64,000 nucleotides of DNA from Gordonia hankookensis. Lineage in GTDB: Bacteria; Actinomycetota; Actinomycetes; Mycobacteriales; Mycobacteriaceae. Of the stretch, positions 25,955-35,561 are shown one piece after another. The notes under the pieces were generated by a model that saw nothing but the letters and a program-made list of their open reading frames with translations, did not search any database and was not told the DNA's origin. Position 1 is the first letter of the stretch; every line of letters begins with the position of its first letter. A program made the translations under genes and the position numbers. The stretch lies in the NCBI RefSeq assembly GCF_014673215.1, contig NZ_JACWMS010000002.1, positions 1,488,001-1,552,000 of the forward strand. Direction: 5' to 3'.

Positions 25955-26602
25955 TCAGGACTCGCGGCGGGCGTGCAGCACGACGTCGTGGGTGTGTGCG
26001 CCACCGCCCGCGGCGACCCCGCGTTCCCTGGTCTCGTCGGTGACCGTCGTCCAGCCGTCGCCGAGGAGGGCCGCGATGTCGGCGGGCTGGAAGTAGTCGT
26101 CCGGATTGCGTCCGTGTGCGCGAATGCCTTCCGCCTCGTGAGACACCACCAGGAGATGCCCGCCAGGACCGACTGCGTCGAGGATCTTTTGCATCGTGCG
26201 GTCGTCGGAACGTGCAACGGGGAAGTACTGCAGCGAGACCAGCCCGAACCCGATGCCGGGGACCTCGGCCCCGGTGAGATCGGCCTGCAGCCAGGTGATG
26301 GATTCGCGGGCATCGGTCTCGCGGGCACGGTCGATGGCGACCTGCGAGATGTCGACCGCGGTCACCTGCCAGCCCCGGTCCGCGAGCCAGCGGGCGTCGG
26401 CGCCCTCCCCGGAGCCGACGTCGAGGGCAGTGCCCGGCGTGAGGTCGGAGACCTCCGCGATGAGGGCGGGATTGACGTCGGCTGTCCAGAGCCGGTCCGC
26501 GCTGCGGTAACGCTCGTCCCATTCGGCCGCGCCGTCAAAATCCGACCCGCTCGCTGCGCTCCCGGCGTCGTCAAAATCCGACCCGCTCGTGCTCTCGCTC
26601 AT
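25955..26602 (-). CDS. Class I SAM-dependent methyltransferase
   Basis: The 215-residue protein has a Rossmann SAM site, GTALDVGSGEGADARWLADRGWQVTAVDIS (~55-85), and an acidic loop, TWLQADLTG. The substrate is not assignable. The first ~25 residues are a duplicated GSDFD segment encoded by a 21-bp direct repeat (26533, 26569) flanking a Ser/Ala spacer, so the N-terminus has probably been extended by a repeat insertion; the conserved part begins near EWDERYRSADRLW. The gene is divergent from dinB, with only 43 bp between starts, and so shares the LexA-controlled region. Confidence 0.87.
   Translation of the reverse strand: MSESTSGSDFDDAGSAASGSDFDGAAEWDERYRSADRLWTADVNPALIAEVSDLTPGTALDVGSGEGADARWLADRGWQVTAVDISQVAIDRARETDARESITWLQADLTGAEVPGIGFGLVSLQYFPVARSDDRTMQKILDAVGPGGHLLVVSHEAEGIRAHGRNPDDYFQPADIAALLGDGWTTVTDETRERGVAAGGGAHTHDVVLHARRES
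26533..26589. repeat. 21-bp direct repeat with 36-bp period inside the methyltransferase 5' end
   Basis: CGTCAAAATCCGACCCGCTC plus G occurs at 26533 and 26569. The spacer includes CGCTCGCTGCGCTCCCGGCG (26548-26567), which recurs with one mismatch at 50450-50469 inside bfaA. The 36-bp period preserves the reading frame. Confidence 0.8.
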
Positions 26603-26631
26603 GACCCGACCGTACCTGTCGGACCCACATG

Positions 26632-26645
26632 CGAACATATGTTCT
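26632..26645 (+). promoter_or_regulatory. SOS (LexA) box upstream of dinB
   Basis: CGAACATATGTTCT contains the perfect palindrome GAACATATGTTC, matching the actinobacterial LexA pattern CGAAC-N4-GTTCG except at the last base. It directly abuts the dinB ATG at 26646, so bound LexA would cover the start region. Confidence 0.8.
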
Positions 26646-27854
26646 ATGCGCATCGAGAGGAAGGAGCGGCCGGAAGCGACGATTCTGCACGCCGACCTGG
26701 ACTCCTTCTATGCCTCGGTGGAGCAGCGCGACGATCCTGAGCTCCGCGGCCGGCCGGTGATCGTCGGCGGCGGGGTGGTGCTCGCGGCAAGCTACGAGGC
26801 GAAGGCGTGCGGCGTCCGGACCCCGATGCCCGGGCGGGAAGCCCGGGCCCTGTGTCCTCGGGCCGTCGTCGTGAGCCCACGGTTCGACGCGTACATGGAG
26901 GCGAGCCGTGCCGTCTTCGAGATCTTCCACGACACCACACCCGTGGTCGAGGGGATCTCGGTCGACGAGGCCTTTCTCGACGTCGGCGGACTCCGTCGCG
27001 TGAGCGGATCGCCGGTCGAGATCGGGCAGCGGTTACGGGCACGAGTGGCGACCGAGGTCGGCCTGCCGATCACCGTCGGGATCGCGCGGACGAAGTTCCT
27101 CTCGAAGGTCGCCAGCGCGGTGGGCAAGCCCGACGGGTTGCTCGAGGTGGCTCCGGGCACCGAGCTCGCATTTCTGCATCCTCTCCCGGTGCGGCGCCTG
27201 TGGGGCGTCGGTGCGATCACCGAGGCGAAACTTGCCGATGCCGGGATCACCTCGGTCGGCGACCTCGCGGCGTTCGGGGAGCACGGACTCTGCGGGCTGC
27301 TCGGACCGGGCACCGGCCGCCATCTGTACGCGTTGTCGATGGCCAGGGATCCGCGACGGGTCGAGACGGGTCGTCGTCGGCGGTCGATCGGTTCGCAGCG
27401 CGCACTCGGGCGCAGACCGAAGAGCGAGGCAGATATCGAGGCGACGCTCGTCGCGATCGTCGAGCGCCTTGGAAAACGTCTCCGAGGTGCCGAACGTGTC
27501 TGCCGCACAGTCGTTCTGCGTCTCCGGTTCGACGATTTCGCGCGCGCCACCCGGTCGCGCTCGTTCCTCGAGTCGACGGACCGGACGGACATCGTCATGG
27601 CGGTCGCCCGCGGGTTGCTCGCCGACGCGATGCCGTTGATCCGGGAGCGGGGCTGCACGCTCATCGGGCTGTCGCTGACCAACCTCGACGACCACGACAG
27701 TGTGCAACTCGCGTTGCCCTTCGACTCCGACCGTGGCGTCGAACTCGACATCGCGATGGACCTCCTGCGAAACAGGTTCGGGCGTGACGCGGTGACCAGG
27801 GCGGTCCTCGTCGGTCGCCACCACGGGGACGATGCCCCGATGCTGCCCGACTGA
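26646..27854 (+). CDS. dinB: DNA polymerase IV (Y-family)
   Basis: The 402-residue Y-family translesion polymerase has catalytic motifs HADLDSFYASVEQ (first metal Asp) and GISVDEAFLDV (Asp-Glu pair), a thumb helix-hairpin-helix RRLWGVGAITEAKLADAGI, and a little-finger domain. VQLALPF near residue 358 resembles the beta-clamp-binding motif. I chose ATG 26646 (MRIERKER) because the LexA box ends immediately before it and earlier starts would lie inside or upstream of the operator. It should be induced by DNA damage and copy lesions with low fidelity. Confidence 0.92.
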   Translation: MRIERKERPEATILHADLDSFYASVEQRDDPELRGRPVIVGGGVVLAASYEAKACGVRTPMPGREARALCPRAVVVSPRFDAYMEASRAVFEIFHDTTPVVEGISVDEAFLDVGGLRRVSGSPVEIGQRLRARVATEVGLPITVGIARTKFLSKVASAVGKPDGLLEVAPGTELAFLHPLPVRRLWGVGAITEAKLADAGITSVGDLAAFGEHGLCGLLGPGTGRHLYALSMARDPRRVETGRRRRSIGSQRALGRRPKSEADIEATLVAIVERLGKRLRGAERVCRTVVLRLRFDDFARATRSRSFLESTDRTDIVMAVARGLLADAMPLIRERGCTLIGLSLTNLDDHDSVQLALPFDSDRGVELDIAMDLLRNRFGRDAVTRAVLVGRHHGDDAPMLPD

Positions 27855-27897
27855 CGCGTCGATCGTGGGCACGGGGTCTCGATCGTGCGCTGGGGGG

Positions 27898-28020
27898 GGT
27901 CTCGATGCGCAGCTCACTCCGTTCGCGGCTTACTCGACCGGCGGGGGCGGACCATTCGACCGGCGGGGGCGGACCACTCGACCGGCGGGGGCGGACCATT
28001 CGACCGGCGGGGGCAGGGGC
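27898..28020. repeat. Dispersed intergenic repeat, copy B, with four 22-bp tandem units
   Basis: The copy starts GGTCTCGATGCGCAGCTCAC and is followed by four tandem copies of a 22-bp unit beginning TCGACCGGCGGGGGCGGACC at 27934, 27956, 27978 and 28000, the last diverging. The 353-bp gap 27855-28207 holds this element, a G-rich tail and the upstream region of the citrate transporter; no gene was seen in it. Confidence 0.8.
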
Positions 28021-28207
28021 AGAGGGGGTGGCGGGGGATGGCGGGGGGCGGGGCAGCGGGGGCGGCATGCGCAAAACGCGCAAAAGACGACTTATGAGCG
28101 CAAGCGTGACTGTGACGTGGGTTACCCGAAGACTGCTCCTGTAACGGCCGACATCACAGCTCGGCGACCGGGCGGCCGTTCCCCACACGCAGAAAAGAGC
28201 ATGACAA

Positions 28208-29674
28208 ATGTTGGTAGCACTCGGCCTCGCAATGGTGGCCACCTTCATGTTCCTGATCATCACCAAGCGGGCGACCCCGGTGGTCGCGCTGATCCTGGTG
28301 CCGGTGGCGTTCGGTCTGTTCGCCGGGGCCGGCCTCGACATCAGCGACATGATCACCGACGGCATCAAGGAGCTCGCGCCGACGGCGGCGATGCTGTTCT
28401 TTGCGATCATCTTCTTCGGCATCATGATCGACGTCGGGCTCTTCGATCCGGTGGTCCGCCTGGTGGTCCGCATGGTCGGCAACGACCCGGCGCGGCTGGT
28501 CGTCGGCACCGCGGTGCTGGCGATGGTGGTCTCTCTCGACGGTGACGGGTCGACGACGTTCATCATCACCACCGCCGCCCTGCTGCCCCTGTATCTGAAG
28601 CTGGGTGTCAGTCCCGTGGTCCTGACCGTGGCCGCAGGCCTGGCCAACGGGACGATGAACATCCTTCCGTGGGGCGGTCCGACGGCCCGCTCCGCGAGTG
28701 CGCTGAAGATCGACACGAACGCGGTGTTCCTCCCGATGGTCCCGGCCTTGATCGCCGGTCTCGTCGTGGTGCTGCTGTTCTCGTACCACCTCGGTGTCCT
28801 GGAGAGGCGTCGTATCGGCCGGATCGAGATCAGGGACTCGATTCTGATGCCGCGCCAGGAGGTACTGGTCGCGGCCGGCGGGGGCGCAGGTACCGCCGTT
28901 CCGCCGACTTCCCGCGGGCGAGGCCACGCGGGTGGGCAGGCAACGGGTTCGGGCGACACGTTCGACGGCGACAGGCAGGACGACGACAGGCAGGACGACG
29001 ACGAGCAGGGCGACGAATCGGGCTTCACCGGAGTCCTCGACCCGAATCGTAAGACTCTGCGCCCCAAGCTCTTCTGGATCAATGCGGGTCTGACCGTCGC
29101 ATTGCTCGCCGTACTGGGCCTCGACATTCTCGCCATTCCCGTGCTGTTCATGATCGCCACCGGCATCGCGCTCGCCGTCAACTTCCCGCATGTGAAGGAT
29201 CAGCAGGAGGCGATCACCCGACACTCGTCGAGCATCGTGTCGGTGGTGGCGATGGTGCTCGCGGCGGCAGTGCTGACCGGTGTGTTCAGCGGGACCGGGA
29301 TGGTCGACGCGATCGCCCACTGGCTGGCCTCCGGTATCCCGGACTGGATGGGCCCGCACATGGCGGTCGTCATCGGTGTCCTCTCCATCCCGCTGACCTT
29401 CCTGATGAGCAATGACGCCTTCTACTACGGGGTGCTGCCGGTGATGTCGGAGACCGCGACCCGCTACGGCATCGACCCTGCGGAGATGGCCCGGGCGTCG
29501 ATCACCGGTCAGCCGTTCCACATGCAGAGCCCGCTGGTCCCGGCGATCCTGCTGCTCGTCGCTCTGGCCGGGGTGAGCTTGGCCGATCATCACAAGAAGG
29601 TGCTGTGGCGGGCGGCCGCGGTGTCGATCGTGATGCTCGTCGTGGGATGCATGGTCGGCGCGATTCCGTTCTGA
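28208..29674 (+). CDS. citM: Citrate (CitMHS-family) transporter
   Basis: The 488-residue membrane protein has ~12 TM segments and CitMHS hallmarks (LFFAIIFFGIMIDVGLFDPVV; SLDGDGSTTFIITTAALLPLY; LANGTMNILPWGGPTARSASAL; LMSNDAFYYGVLPVMSE). Members import metal-citrate complexes with protons. A hydrophilic cytoplasmic loop in the middle (~215-275) is unusually acidic and repetitive (DRQDDDRQDDDEQGDE). The ATG at 28208 has AAAGAG upstream. A CitA/CitB-type two-component system follows, the usual regulator of this transporter. Confidence 0.9.
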   Translation: MLVALGLAMVATFMFLIITKRATPVVALILVPVAFGLFAGAGLDISDMITDGIKELAPTAAMLFFAIIFFGIMIDVGLFDPVVRLVVRMVGNDPARLVVGTAVLAMVVSLDGDGSTTFIITTAALLPLYLKLGVSPVVLTVAAGLANGTMNILPWGGPTARSASALKIDTNAVFLPMVPALIAGLVVVLLFSYHLGVLERRRIGRIEIRDSILMPRQEVLVAAGGGAGTAVPPTSRGRGHAGGQATGSGDTFDGDRQDDDRQDDDEQGDESGFTGVLDPNRKTLRPKLFWINAGLTVALLAVLGLDILAIPVLFMIATGIALAVNFPHVKDQQEAITRHSSSIVSVVAMVLAAAVLTGVFSGTGMVDAIAHWLASGIPDWMGPHMAVVIGVLSIPLTFLMSNDAFYYGVLPVMSETATRYGIDPAEMARASITGQPFHMQSPLVPAILLLVALAGVSLADHHKKVLWRAAAVSIVMLVVGCMVGAIPF

Positions 29675-29696
29675 CCTGAGCCGGCACACCGACGCC

Positions 29697-29702
29697 TAGG
29701 CT
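29697..29702 (+). promoter_or_regulatory. -10 box TAGGCT of a leaderless gene (citA)
   Basis: TAGGCT ends 6 nt before the ATG at 29709. The kinase would therefore have its own promoter between citM and itself. Confidence 0.5.
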
Positions 29703-29708
29703 GACCGC

Positions 29709-31403
29709 ATGCGACTGCGAACGCAGGTTCTCCTGCTGCAACTCGCCGTCATCGCGGTCAGCCTGAGCGTCGGTTTCGGGCTGGTGATCTCCGGATCGGA
29801 CGATCGCGTGCGGGAGGAGTATGCGCAACGAGCCCTCGCGATCGCGCAATCGGTCGCCGCCGACTCCGATGTCCAGAGTCAGGTCGCGAGCCATCGAGGT
29901 TCTGGGGTCGACCAGGCCGAACTCGCATCCGGGCCGCTGCAGGCCGAAGCCGTTGCCGTGCAGCAACGTACCGGCGCACTGTTCGTGGTGATCGGCAACC
30001 AGAGCGGGGTCCGGCTCGCGCATCCGGAGCCGGATGAGATCGGCAAGCAGGTCTCCACCGACCCGTCGAACGCGCTGGCGGGCAACGAGGAGGTGAGCAC
30101 CGACCGCGGCACTCTCGGCGAGTCGGTCCGCGCAAAGGTTCCGGTCTTCGACGACGGGCGGGTCGTCGGCTTCGTCAGTGTCGGGGTGTCCACGGCGCGG
30201 CTGGCCGCCGAGACCCGGCGCGACACCCTGGCCACCATCCTCATCGCGCTGGCCGCGTTGGCCGTCGGTGCGGCCGGTTCGGCACTGTTGGCCCGACGAT
30301 GGCGCCGACTGACGCTCGGGCTCGAACCCGACGAGCTCACCGAACTCGTCCGTGAACAGGGCGCGGTCCTGCACTCGATGGCCGATGGCGTCCTCGCCGT
30401 CGACAGCACCGGGATCGTGCGGGTTGTCAACGACACGGCCCGGCGACTGCTCGACCTCACCGATCCGGTCGGCCGCAACGTCGACGCGCTCGGGCTCACG
30501 CCGCGCGTACGGAGTGTGCTCGACCAGTCGATCGCAGAGCCTATCGCCGCCACCGTCGGCGATCGGGTGGTGCTCGTCAGTTCGCACACCGTCGAAGCCG
30601 ACGGACGTGATCTCGGCATGGTGATGTCGGTCGTCGACCGCACCGACGTGGAACGACTCACCCGTGAGGTGGATTCGATCCGGGCGATGAGTACCGCGTT
30701 GCGCGCGCATCGCCACGAGTCCGCCAACCGGTTGCACGTGCTCGCCGGTCTGTTGCGCCACGATCACCCGGCCGAGGCGATCGCCTACCTCGACGAGCTC
30801 ACCGGTGCAGGCCCGCGCAGTTCTCGGCTCGAGGGTCTCGACAACGTCGGCGAACCGCATCTGCAGGCATTTCTCGACGCGAAGGCGGCTCATGCCCGGG
30901 AGCGCGGGGTGACCTTGCGGCTCGGCGACCAGACCTGGGTGCAGGGCACCCTGCGGGACCCGGTGGTGGTGACGACCGTGATGGGCAATCTGGTGGACAA
31001 CGCTGTCGACGCGAGCTCACCGTGGGCGGCGGGTGCCGATCGAGATGGCCGGCGGGCGATCGTCGAGGTGGAGGTCCTCACCGACGCCGACGACATGTTC
31101 ATCACGGTCAGTGATTCCGGCTCCGGGATCGCGCTCGATGACCCCGATGCGATCTTCGGGGAGGGCGTGACCACCAAGGTCGACCCCGGCGTACCCGGCG
31201 GGCGCGGTATGGGATTGGCGTTGTCCCGGCAGATCGCGAGGCGTATCGGAGGAGACATCTGGGTGGCCGACCCGGGTGTCGGCGGGGTGGACAATGAGCT
31301 CTCGGGGGCGGTTGTCGTCGCCCGGCTGCCTGCCGTGATCAACACCGGATCCACGGCGGATGACGACGACGGCGAGACAAGTGGAGGTGGCGCAGATGGC
31401 TGA
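29709..31403 (+). CDS. citA: CitA/DcuS-type sensor histidine kinase
   Basis: The 564-residue membrane kinase has TM1 (~5-28), an extracytoplasmic sCache domain (~35-165; GVRLAHPEPDEIGKQV and PVFDDGRVVGFVSVGVS, the CitA/DcuS ligand-binding pattern), TM2 (~176-195), a PAS domain (~215-320), phospho-acceptor His336 in RAHRHESANRLHVLAGLL, and an HATPase domain (GNLVDNAVDAS; SDSGSGIAL; GGRGMGLALSRQIA). It senses an external carboxylate, probably citrate, and phosphorylates the next gene's product; its stop overlaps that gene by 8 nt. Confidence 0.92.
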   Translation: MRLRTQVLLLQLAVIAVSLSVGFGLVISGSDDRVREEYAQRALAIAQSVAADSDVQSQVASHRGSGVDQAELASGPLQAEAVAVQQRTGALFVVIGNQSGVRLAHPEPDEIGKQVSTDPSNALAGNEEVSTDRGTLGESVRAKVPVFDDGRVVGFVSVGVSTARLAAETRRDTLATILIALAALAVGAAGSALLARRWRRLTLGLEPDELTELVREQGAVLHSMADGVLAVDSTGIVRVVNDTARRLLDLTDPVGRNVDALGLTPRVRSVLDQSIAEPIAATVGDRVVLVSSHTVEADGRDLGMVMSVVDRTDVERLTREVDSIRAMSTALRAHRHESANRLHVLAGLLRHDHPAEAIAYLDELTGAGPRSSRLEGLDNVGEPHLQAFLDAKAAHARERGVTLRLGDQTWVQGTLRDPVVVTTVMGNLVDNAVDASSPWAAGADRDGRRAIVEVEVLTDADDMFITVSDSGSGIALDDPDAIFGEGVTTKVDPGVPGGRGMGLALSRQIARRIGGDIWVADPGVGGVDNELSGAVVVARLPAVINTGSTADDDDGETSGGGADG

Positions 31404-32061
31404 CGACCTCGGGGTCCTCATCGTCGACGACGATTTTCGGGTCGCCGCATTACATGCCACCATCGTCGACGCCGTGCGCGGGTTTCGGGTCGTCGCACAG
31501 GCGGGCACCATCGCCGCCGCGCGCGCCGCCGTCGCGAACCATCCTGACGTCGACCTCGCGCTGCTCGACGTCTACCTGCCCGACGGCTCGGGTATCGACC
31601 TGGTCTCCGAAGTGCCGTGCGACGCCTTCATCGTCGGAGCGGAGACGGATGCGGCGGCGGTGCGCCGGGCGATGCGTGCCGGTGCGCTGGCCTACCTGAT
31701 CAAGCCCTTCGACGACACCGAGCTCGCCAGGCGGCTGGCCGGCTACGCCCAGTACCGGCGCGTCCTCGCCGCCGACAACGTCGATCAGCACGCCGTGGAT
31801 TCGGCGCTCTCGGCCTTGCGATTCGGTACCCGCGGATCCGATCGACCCGACGCGGGTTCACACACCGAACAGCGCATCCTCGAACTGTTCGCAACCGCAG
31901 GCGGGCCGCTCTTCGCCGACCAGGTGTCGGAAGCGGTCGGCGTCTCCCCGGCCACCGCACGTCGTCATCTCGCACATCTGGTGTCGGCGGGCAAGGTCCG
32001 GATGTCGCTGCAATACGGGAGTACCGGGCGGCCACGACAGGAGTACCGGTTGCCGGGCTGA
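31396..32061 (+). CDS. citB: CitB-family response regulator
   Basis: The 221-residue regulator has a receiver domain (1-120; LIVDDDF, predicted phospho-acceptor Asp58 in LALLDVYLPDGSG, switch residues, KPF at ~105) and a C-terminal winged helix (LFADQVSEAVGVSPATARRHLAHLVSAGKV). The start at ATG 31396 is supported by GGAGGTGG 5 nt upstream and overlaps the kinase stop. Family members activate citrate uptake genes, so citM upstream is the probable target. Confidence 0.92.
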   Translation: MADDLGVLIVDDDFRVAALHATIVDAVRGFRVVAQAGTIAAARAAVANHPDVDLALLDVYLPDGSGIDLVSEVPCDAFIVGAETDAAAVRRAMRAGALAYLIKPFDDTELARRLAGYAQYRRVLAADNVDQHAVDSALSALRFGTRGSDRPDAGSHTEQRILELFATAGGPLFADQVSEAVGVSPATARRHLAHLVSAGKVRMSLQYGSTGRPRQEYRLPG

Positions 32062-32171
32062 TCCCGGCGGGCCGATGACGACAAGGCGATGACGGCGAGG
32101 CGATGAATCCGTGCGACCGATCCGGTCTACACCCTCGACGAACGCTTCCGACACGAGTGGAAGGTCAGGCC

Positions 32172-32990
32172 ATGGGATTGCTCGACGGCAGGGTTGCGAT
32201 GATCACCGGCGGCGCCCGCGGCCAGGGCCGGGCGCACGCGTTGACCCTGGCGCGCGAAGGTGCCGACATTGTGTTCTGCGACATCGCCGCACCGGTGTCG
32301 GAGGTGGACTACGAGACGGCCACGCCCGACGACGTCGAGGCGACGGTGCGTGACGTCGAATCCCTCGGTCGACGCTGTCTCGGCGTCGCGGCCGATGTGC
32401 GCGACCTGTCCGAGGTCGAGGGAGTCGTGGGCCGGGCGCTCGCCGCCTACGGCCGGATCGACGTCCTGATCGCCAACGCCGGGATAGCGAGCAGCTGTCC
32501 GATCGCGTCGATGTCCTCGCGTCGATGGCAGACGATGATCGACGTCAACCTCACCGGGGTCTTCAACTCGTTGCGGGCCGTGCTGCCGCATATGATCGAG
32601 CGCCGGTCCGGGAGCATCGTCGCGACGTCATCGAGTGTCGCGAAGACCGGCGCGACGAACTCGGGTCACTATGCGGCGGCCAAGGCAGGCGTGGTGGCCC
32701 TCGTGCAGTCGGTCGCCTACGAGGTGGCCGAATACGGGATCACGGTCAACGCCGTGCTGCCGTCCGGGGTGAACACGATGATGATCCACAACCCGGCGAC
32801 CTACCGGCTCATCCGGCCCGATATCGAGAACCCCGGCCGCGACGACGTCGAGGAGATGTTCGCACAGGGACGCCCGCGGCCGGGCTTGCTGGAACCCGAC
32901 GATGTGGCGAATGCGGTGCTCTACCTCGTCTCCGACCACGGACGCTGCCGGTCGGGTGATTCGATCTCGCTGTCCAACGGGATGGATTGA
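32172..32990 (+). CDS. Mycofactocin-type SDR family oxidoreductase
   Basis: The 272-residue short-chain dehydrogenase has an NAD motif [22 protein letters not shown], the form typical of mycofactocin-coupled SDRs (TIGR03971-like), the inserted [20 protein letters not shown] segment after the second strand that distinguishes them, NAG at ~98, and catalytic Tyr/Lys in HYAAAKAG. Such enzymes hold NAD tightly and pass electrons to mycofactocin; the alcohol substrate is unknown. The ATG at 32172 follows GGAAGG. The mycofactocin biosynthetic genes are not in this window. Confidence 0.85.
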   Translation: MGLLDGRVAMITGGARGQGRAHALTLAREGADIVFCDIAAPVSEVDYETATPDDVEATVRDVESLGRRCLGVAADVRDLSEVEGVVGRALAAYGRIDVLIANAGIASSCPIASMSSRRWQTMIDVNLTGVFNSLRAVLPHMIERRSGSIVATSSSVAKTGATNSGHYAAAKAGVVALVQSVAYEVAEYGITVNAVLPSGVNTMMIHNPATYRLIRPDIENPGRDDVEEMFAQGRPRPGLLEPDDVANAVLYLVSDHGRCRSGDSISLSNGMD

Positions 32991-33078
32991 GGACGGCAGC
33001 GATCGCGCGGATTTCGACGCGACACCCAAGAGTTTGCTGGACCGCACCTGTTCGGCGGGCTAGAACAGTGGAGGGGGA

Positions 33079-35508
33079 GTGTCCGACGTCCGGAACACGC
33101 CGAAGGAGTCTTCGTTGACCGAGACCCGCACCGACCACGCCGCCTACACCGATGACGAGCTCGACACCGACCTCCGATGGTGGGCGGCCGCCAACTACCT
33201 GACGGTCGCGCAGATCTATCTGCAGGACAACGTGTTACTGCGCGAACCACTGACCGCGGAGCACATCAAGCCGCGACTGCTCGGCCATTGGGGGACCAGC
33301 CCGGGATTGTCCGCGATCTACACCGTGCTCAATCGCGTGATCCGAGAGACGGATTCGGACTGGCTCTACGTCACCGGGCCGGGACACGGCGGGCCCGCGC
33401 TGGTCGCCAACGTCTATCTCGAGGGCACCTACACCGAGATCTATCCGCACGTCTCACGTGATGCGCGGGGAGTCCTGAAGCTGTGCCGCCAGTTCTCCAC
33501 CCCGGGTGGTATCCCCAGTCACGTGAGCGTGCAGACACCGGGCAGCATCCACGAGGGTGGGGAATTGGGATATGCCCTCGTGCACGCCGCAGGCGCCGCG
33601 TTCGACAATCCCGACCTGACCGTGGTCTGCGTCGTCGGTGACGGCGAGGCGGAGACCGGGCCGTTGTCGGGATCGTGGAAGATCCCGGCCTTCCTCAACG
33701 CCTCCCGCGACGGTGCAGTGCTCCCGATCCTGCACCTCAACGGCGCGAAGATCGCCGGGCCGACGGTCCTCGGCCGCAGCTCCGACAGCGACATCGCCGA
33801 CTATCTCGGCGGACAGGGCTGGACCCCGATGTTCGTCGAGGGTGATGACCCCAAGGCGGTGTTCCGAGATCTGAAATCGGCAATCGACCAGTCCCACCGG
33901 ATCATCCGCGACCTCCAGGCGCAGGCGCGCGACGACGGGCCGTCGGCCGGCACCCGGTGGCCTGCCATCGTGCTGCGTACGCCGAAGGGGTGGACCGGTC
34001 CGCACGAGGTGGACGGCGAACTCATCGAGGGCACACATTGGGCGCATCAGGTGCCGCTGTCGGGTGTCCGTGAGAATCCCGGTCATCTGGAGATCCTGGA
34101 GACCTGGTTGCGGTCCTACCGGCCAGAGGAGATCTTCGACGCGGCGGGTGCAGTCGTCGACGAGATCGCCGGGCTCGCACCCGAGGGCGACCGCCGGATG
34201 GGTGCGACGCCCTACGCCAACGGCGGTCGGCTGCTGACCCCGCTGAAACTGCCACCGATCGCTCGGTATGCGCTCGAGGTCGACAAGCCGGGAGCGACGA
34301 TCCACGAGACCACCCGGGTACTCGGTGAGTACATGCGCGACATCTACTCCGAGAACTCGTCGTCCGACGACGACGGCGGCGCCTTCCGACTGTTCTGTCC
34401 CGACGAGACCGCCAGCAATCGTCTCGCCGCGGTGTTCGAGACGACCGATCGATGCTGGCAACTCCCCACCAACGAGCACGACGACAATCTGTCCCAGTCG
34501 GGCCGGGTGATGGAGGTGCTCAGCGAACATCTGTGTCAGGGGTGGTTGGAGGGTTATCTGCTCACGGGCCGGCATGGTCTGTTCGCCACCTATGAGGCGT
34601 TTGCCATGGTGAGTGCGTCGATGGTCATCCAGCACACCAAGTGGCTGCAGCACGCGGCGACCCTGGACTGGCGTGAGCCGGTCGCGTCGCTGAACATCCT
34701 GTTGACCTCCACCTGCTGGCGCAACGATCACAACGGCTTCTCCCACCAGGGGCCGGGGCTCATCGACGCGGTGCTTCCGCTGGCACCCGACGTCGTGCGG
34801 ATCTGGCTGCCGCCGGACTCCAATTCGCTGCTCTCCATCGCCGAACACTGCTTTCGCAGCCGCAACCACGTGAACCTGCTCGTCGTCGACAAGCAGCCTC
34901 ATCTGCAATACCTCTCACTCGACGAGGCCAACGACCAGGCGGCGGCCGGTATCTCGATCTGGCCGTGGGCGGGGACCGAGGGCGACAACGACGACGATCC
35001 CGACATCGTCCTGGCCGGCGCAGGTGATGTGCCGACCCAGGAGATCCTCGCGGCGGCACAGATGCTTCGAGAGTGGGTGCCGTATCTACGGGTCCGCGTG
35101 GTCAACGTGATGGATCTGATGTCGTTGCTGCCGCAGGCCGACCATCCACACGGGATGTCCGAGGACGACTTCGCCGACCTGTTCACTCGTGACGGTCACG
35201 TGGTGTTCGCATTCCACGGATACCCGCGCGCGGTCCATCAGCTCCTGCACGGGCAGCCGGACGCAGATCGATTCCACGTACGCGGATTCTCCGAGCAGGG
35301 CACCACGACCACACCATTCGACATGGTGGTGCTCAACAAGATGAGTCGCTACCACCTCGTGCTCGAGGCGCTCCGGCGATCGCGTCGGGTACCCGAACGT
35401 TCCGAGGAACTCGTCGAGTTCTGCCATCGGCAGTTGGCCCGCCATCACGACCACGTCCGTGAGCACTTCGAGGACCTGCCGGAGATCCGCGACTGGACCT
35501 GGTCGTAG
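33079..35508 (+). CDS. xfp: Xylulose-5-phosphate/fructose-6-phosphate phosphoketolase
   Basis: The ~809-residue thiamine-diphosphate enzyme splits X5P or F6P with phosphate into acetyl phosphate plus G3P or E4P. It shows the N-terminal phosphoketolase block (YLTVAQIYLQDNVLLREPL, GHWGTSPGLS, YVTGPGHGGPALVANVYLEG), TPP-binding GDGEAETGPL, EGTHWAHQVPL and, in the second half, NDHNGFSHQGPGLID; the length is normal for the family. GTG 33079 is the outermost start, but TTG 33115 with AAGGAG 6 nt upstream is equally credible and would remove 12 residues. No acetate kinase lies in the window. Confidence 0.93.
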   Translation: MSDVRNTPKESSLTETRTDHAAYTDDELDTDLRWWAAANYLTVAQIYLQDNVLLREPLTAEHIKPRLLGHWGTSPGLSAIYTVLNRVIRETDSDWLYVTGPGHGGPALVANVYLEGTYTEIYPHVSRDARGVLKLCRQFSTPGGIPSHVSVQTPGSIHEGGELGYALVHAAGAAFDNPDLTVVCVVGDGEAETGPLSGSWKIPAFLNASRDGAVLPILHLNGAKIAGPTVLGRSSDSDIADYLGGQGWTPMFVEGDDPKAVFRDLKSAIDQSHRIIRDLQAQARDDGPSAGTRWPAIVLRTPKGWTGPHEVDGELIEGTHWAHQVPLSGVRENPGHLEILETWLRSYRPEEIFDAAGAVVDEIAGLAPEGDRRMGATPYANGGRLLTPLKLPPIARYALEVDKPGATIHETTRVLGEYMRDIYSENSSSDDDGGAFRLFCPDETASNRLAAVFETTDRCWQLPTNEHDDNLSQSGRVMEVLSEHLCQGWLEGYLLTGRHGLFATYEAFAMVSASMVIQHTKWLQHAATLDWREPVASLNILLTSTCWRNDHNGFSHQGPGLIDAVLPLAPDVVRIWLPPDSNSLLSIAEHCFRSRNHVNLLVVDKQPHLQYLSLDEANDQAAAGISIWPWAGTEGDNDDDPDIVLAGAGDVPTQEILAAAQMLREWVPYLRVRVVNVMDLMSLLPQADHPHGMSEDDFADLFTRDGHVVFAFHGYPRAVHQLLHGQPDADRFHVRGFSEQGTTTTPFDMVVLNKMSRYHLVLEALRRSRRVPERSEELVEFCHRQLARHHDHVREHFEDLPEIRDWTWS

Positions 35509-35561
35509 CGGCGGTGGCGATCTCGGTACGTCCTGTCTCGGCCGGTCGTCTGGTTCGTCTG

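Noticed and set aside
27934..28020. Regular 22-bp direct repeats that might suggest a CRISPR array
   Set aside because: Units are contiguous with no unique spacers, and no cas genes are present. It is a tandem array in a dispersed repeat.
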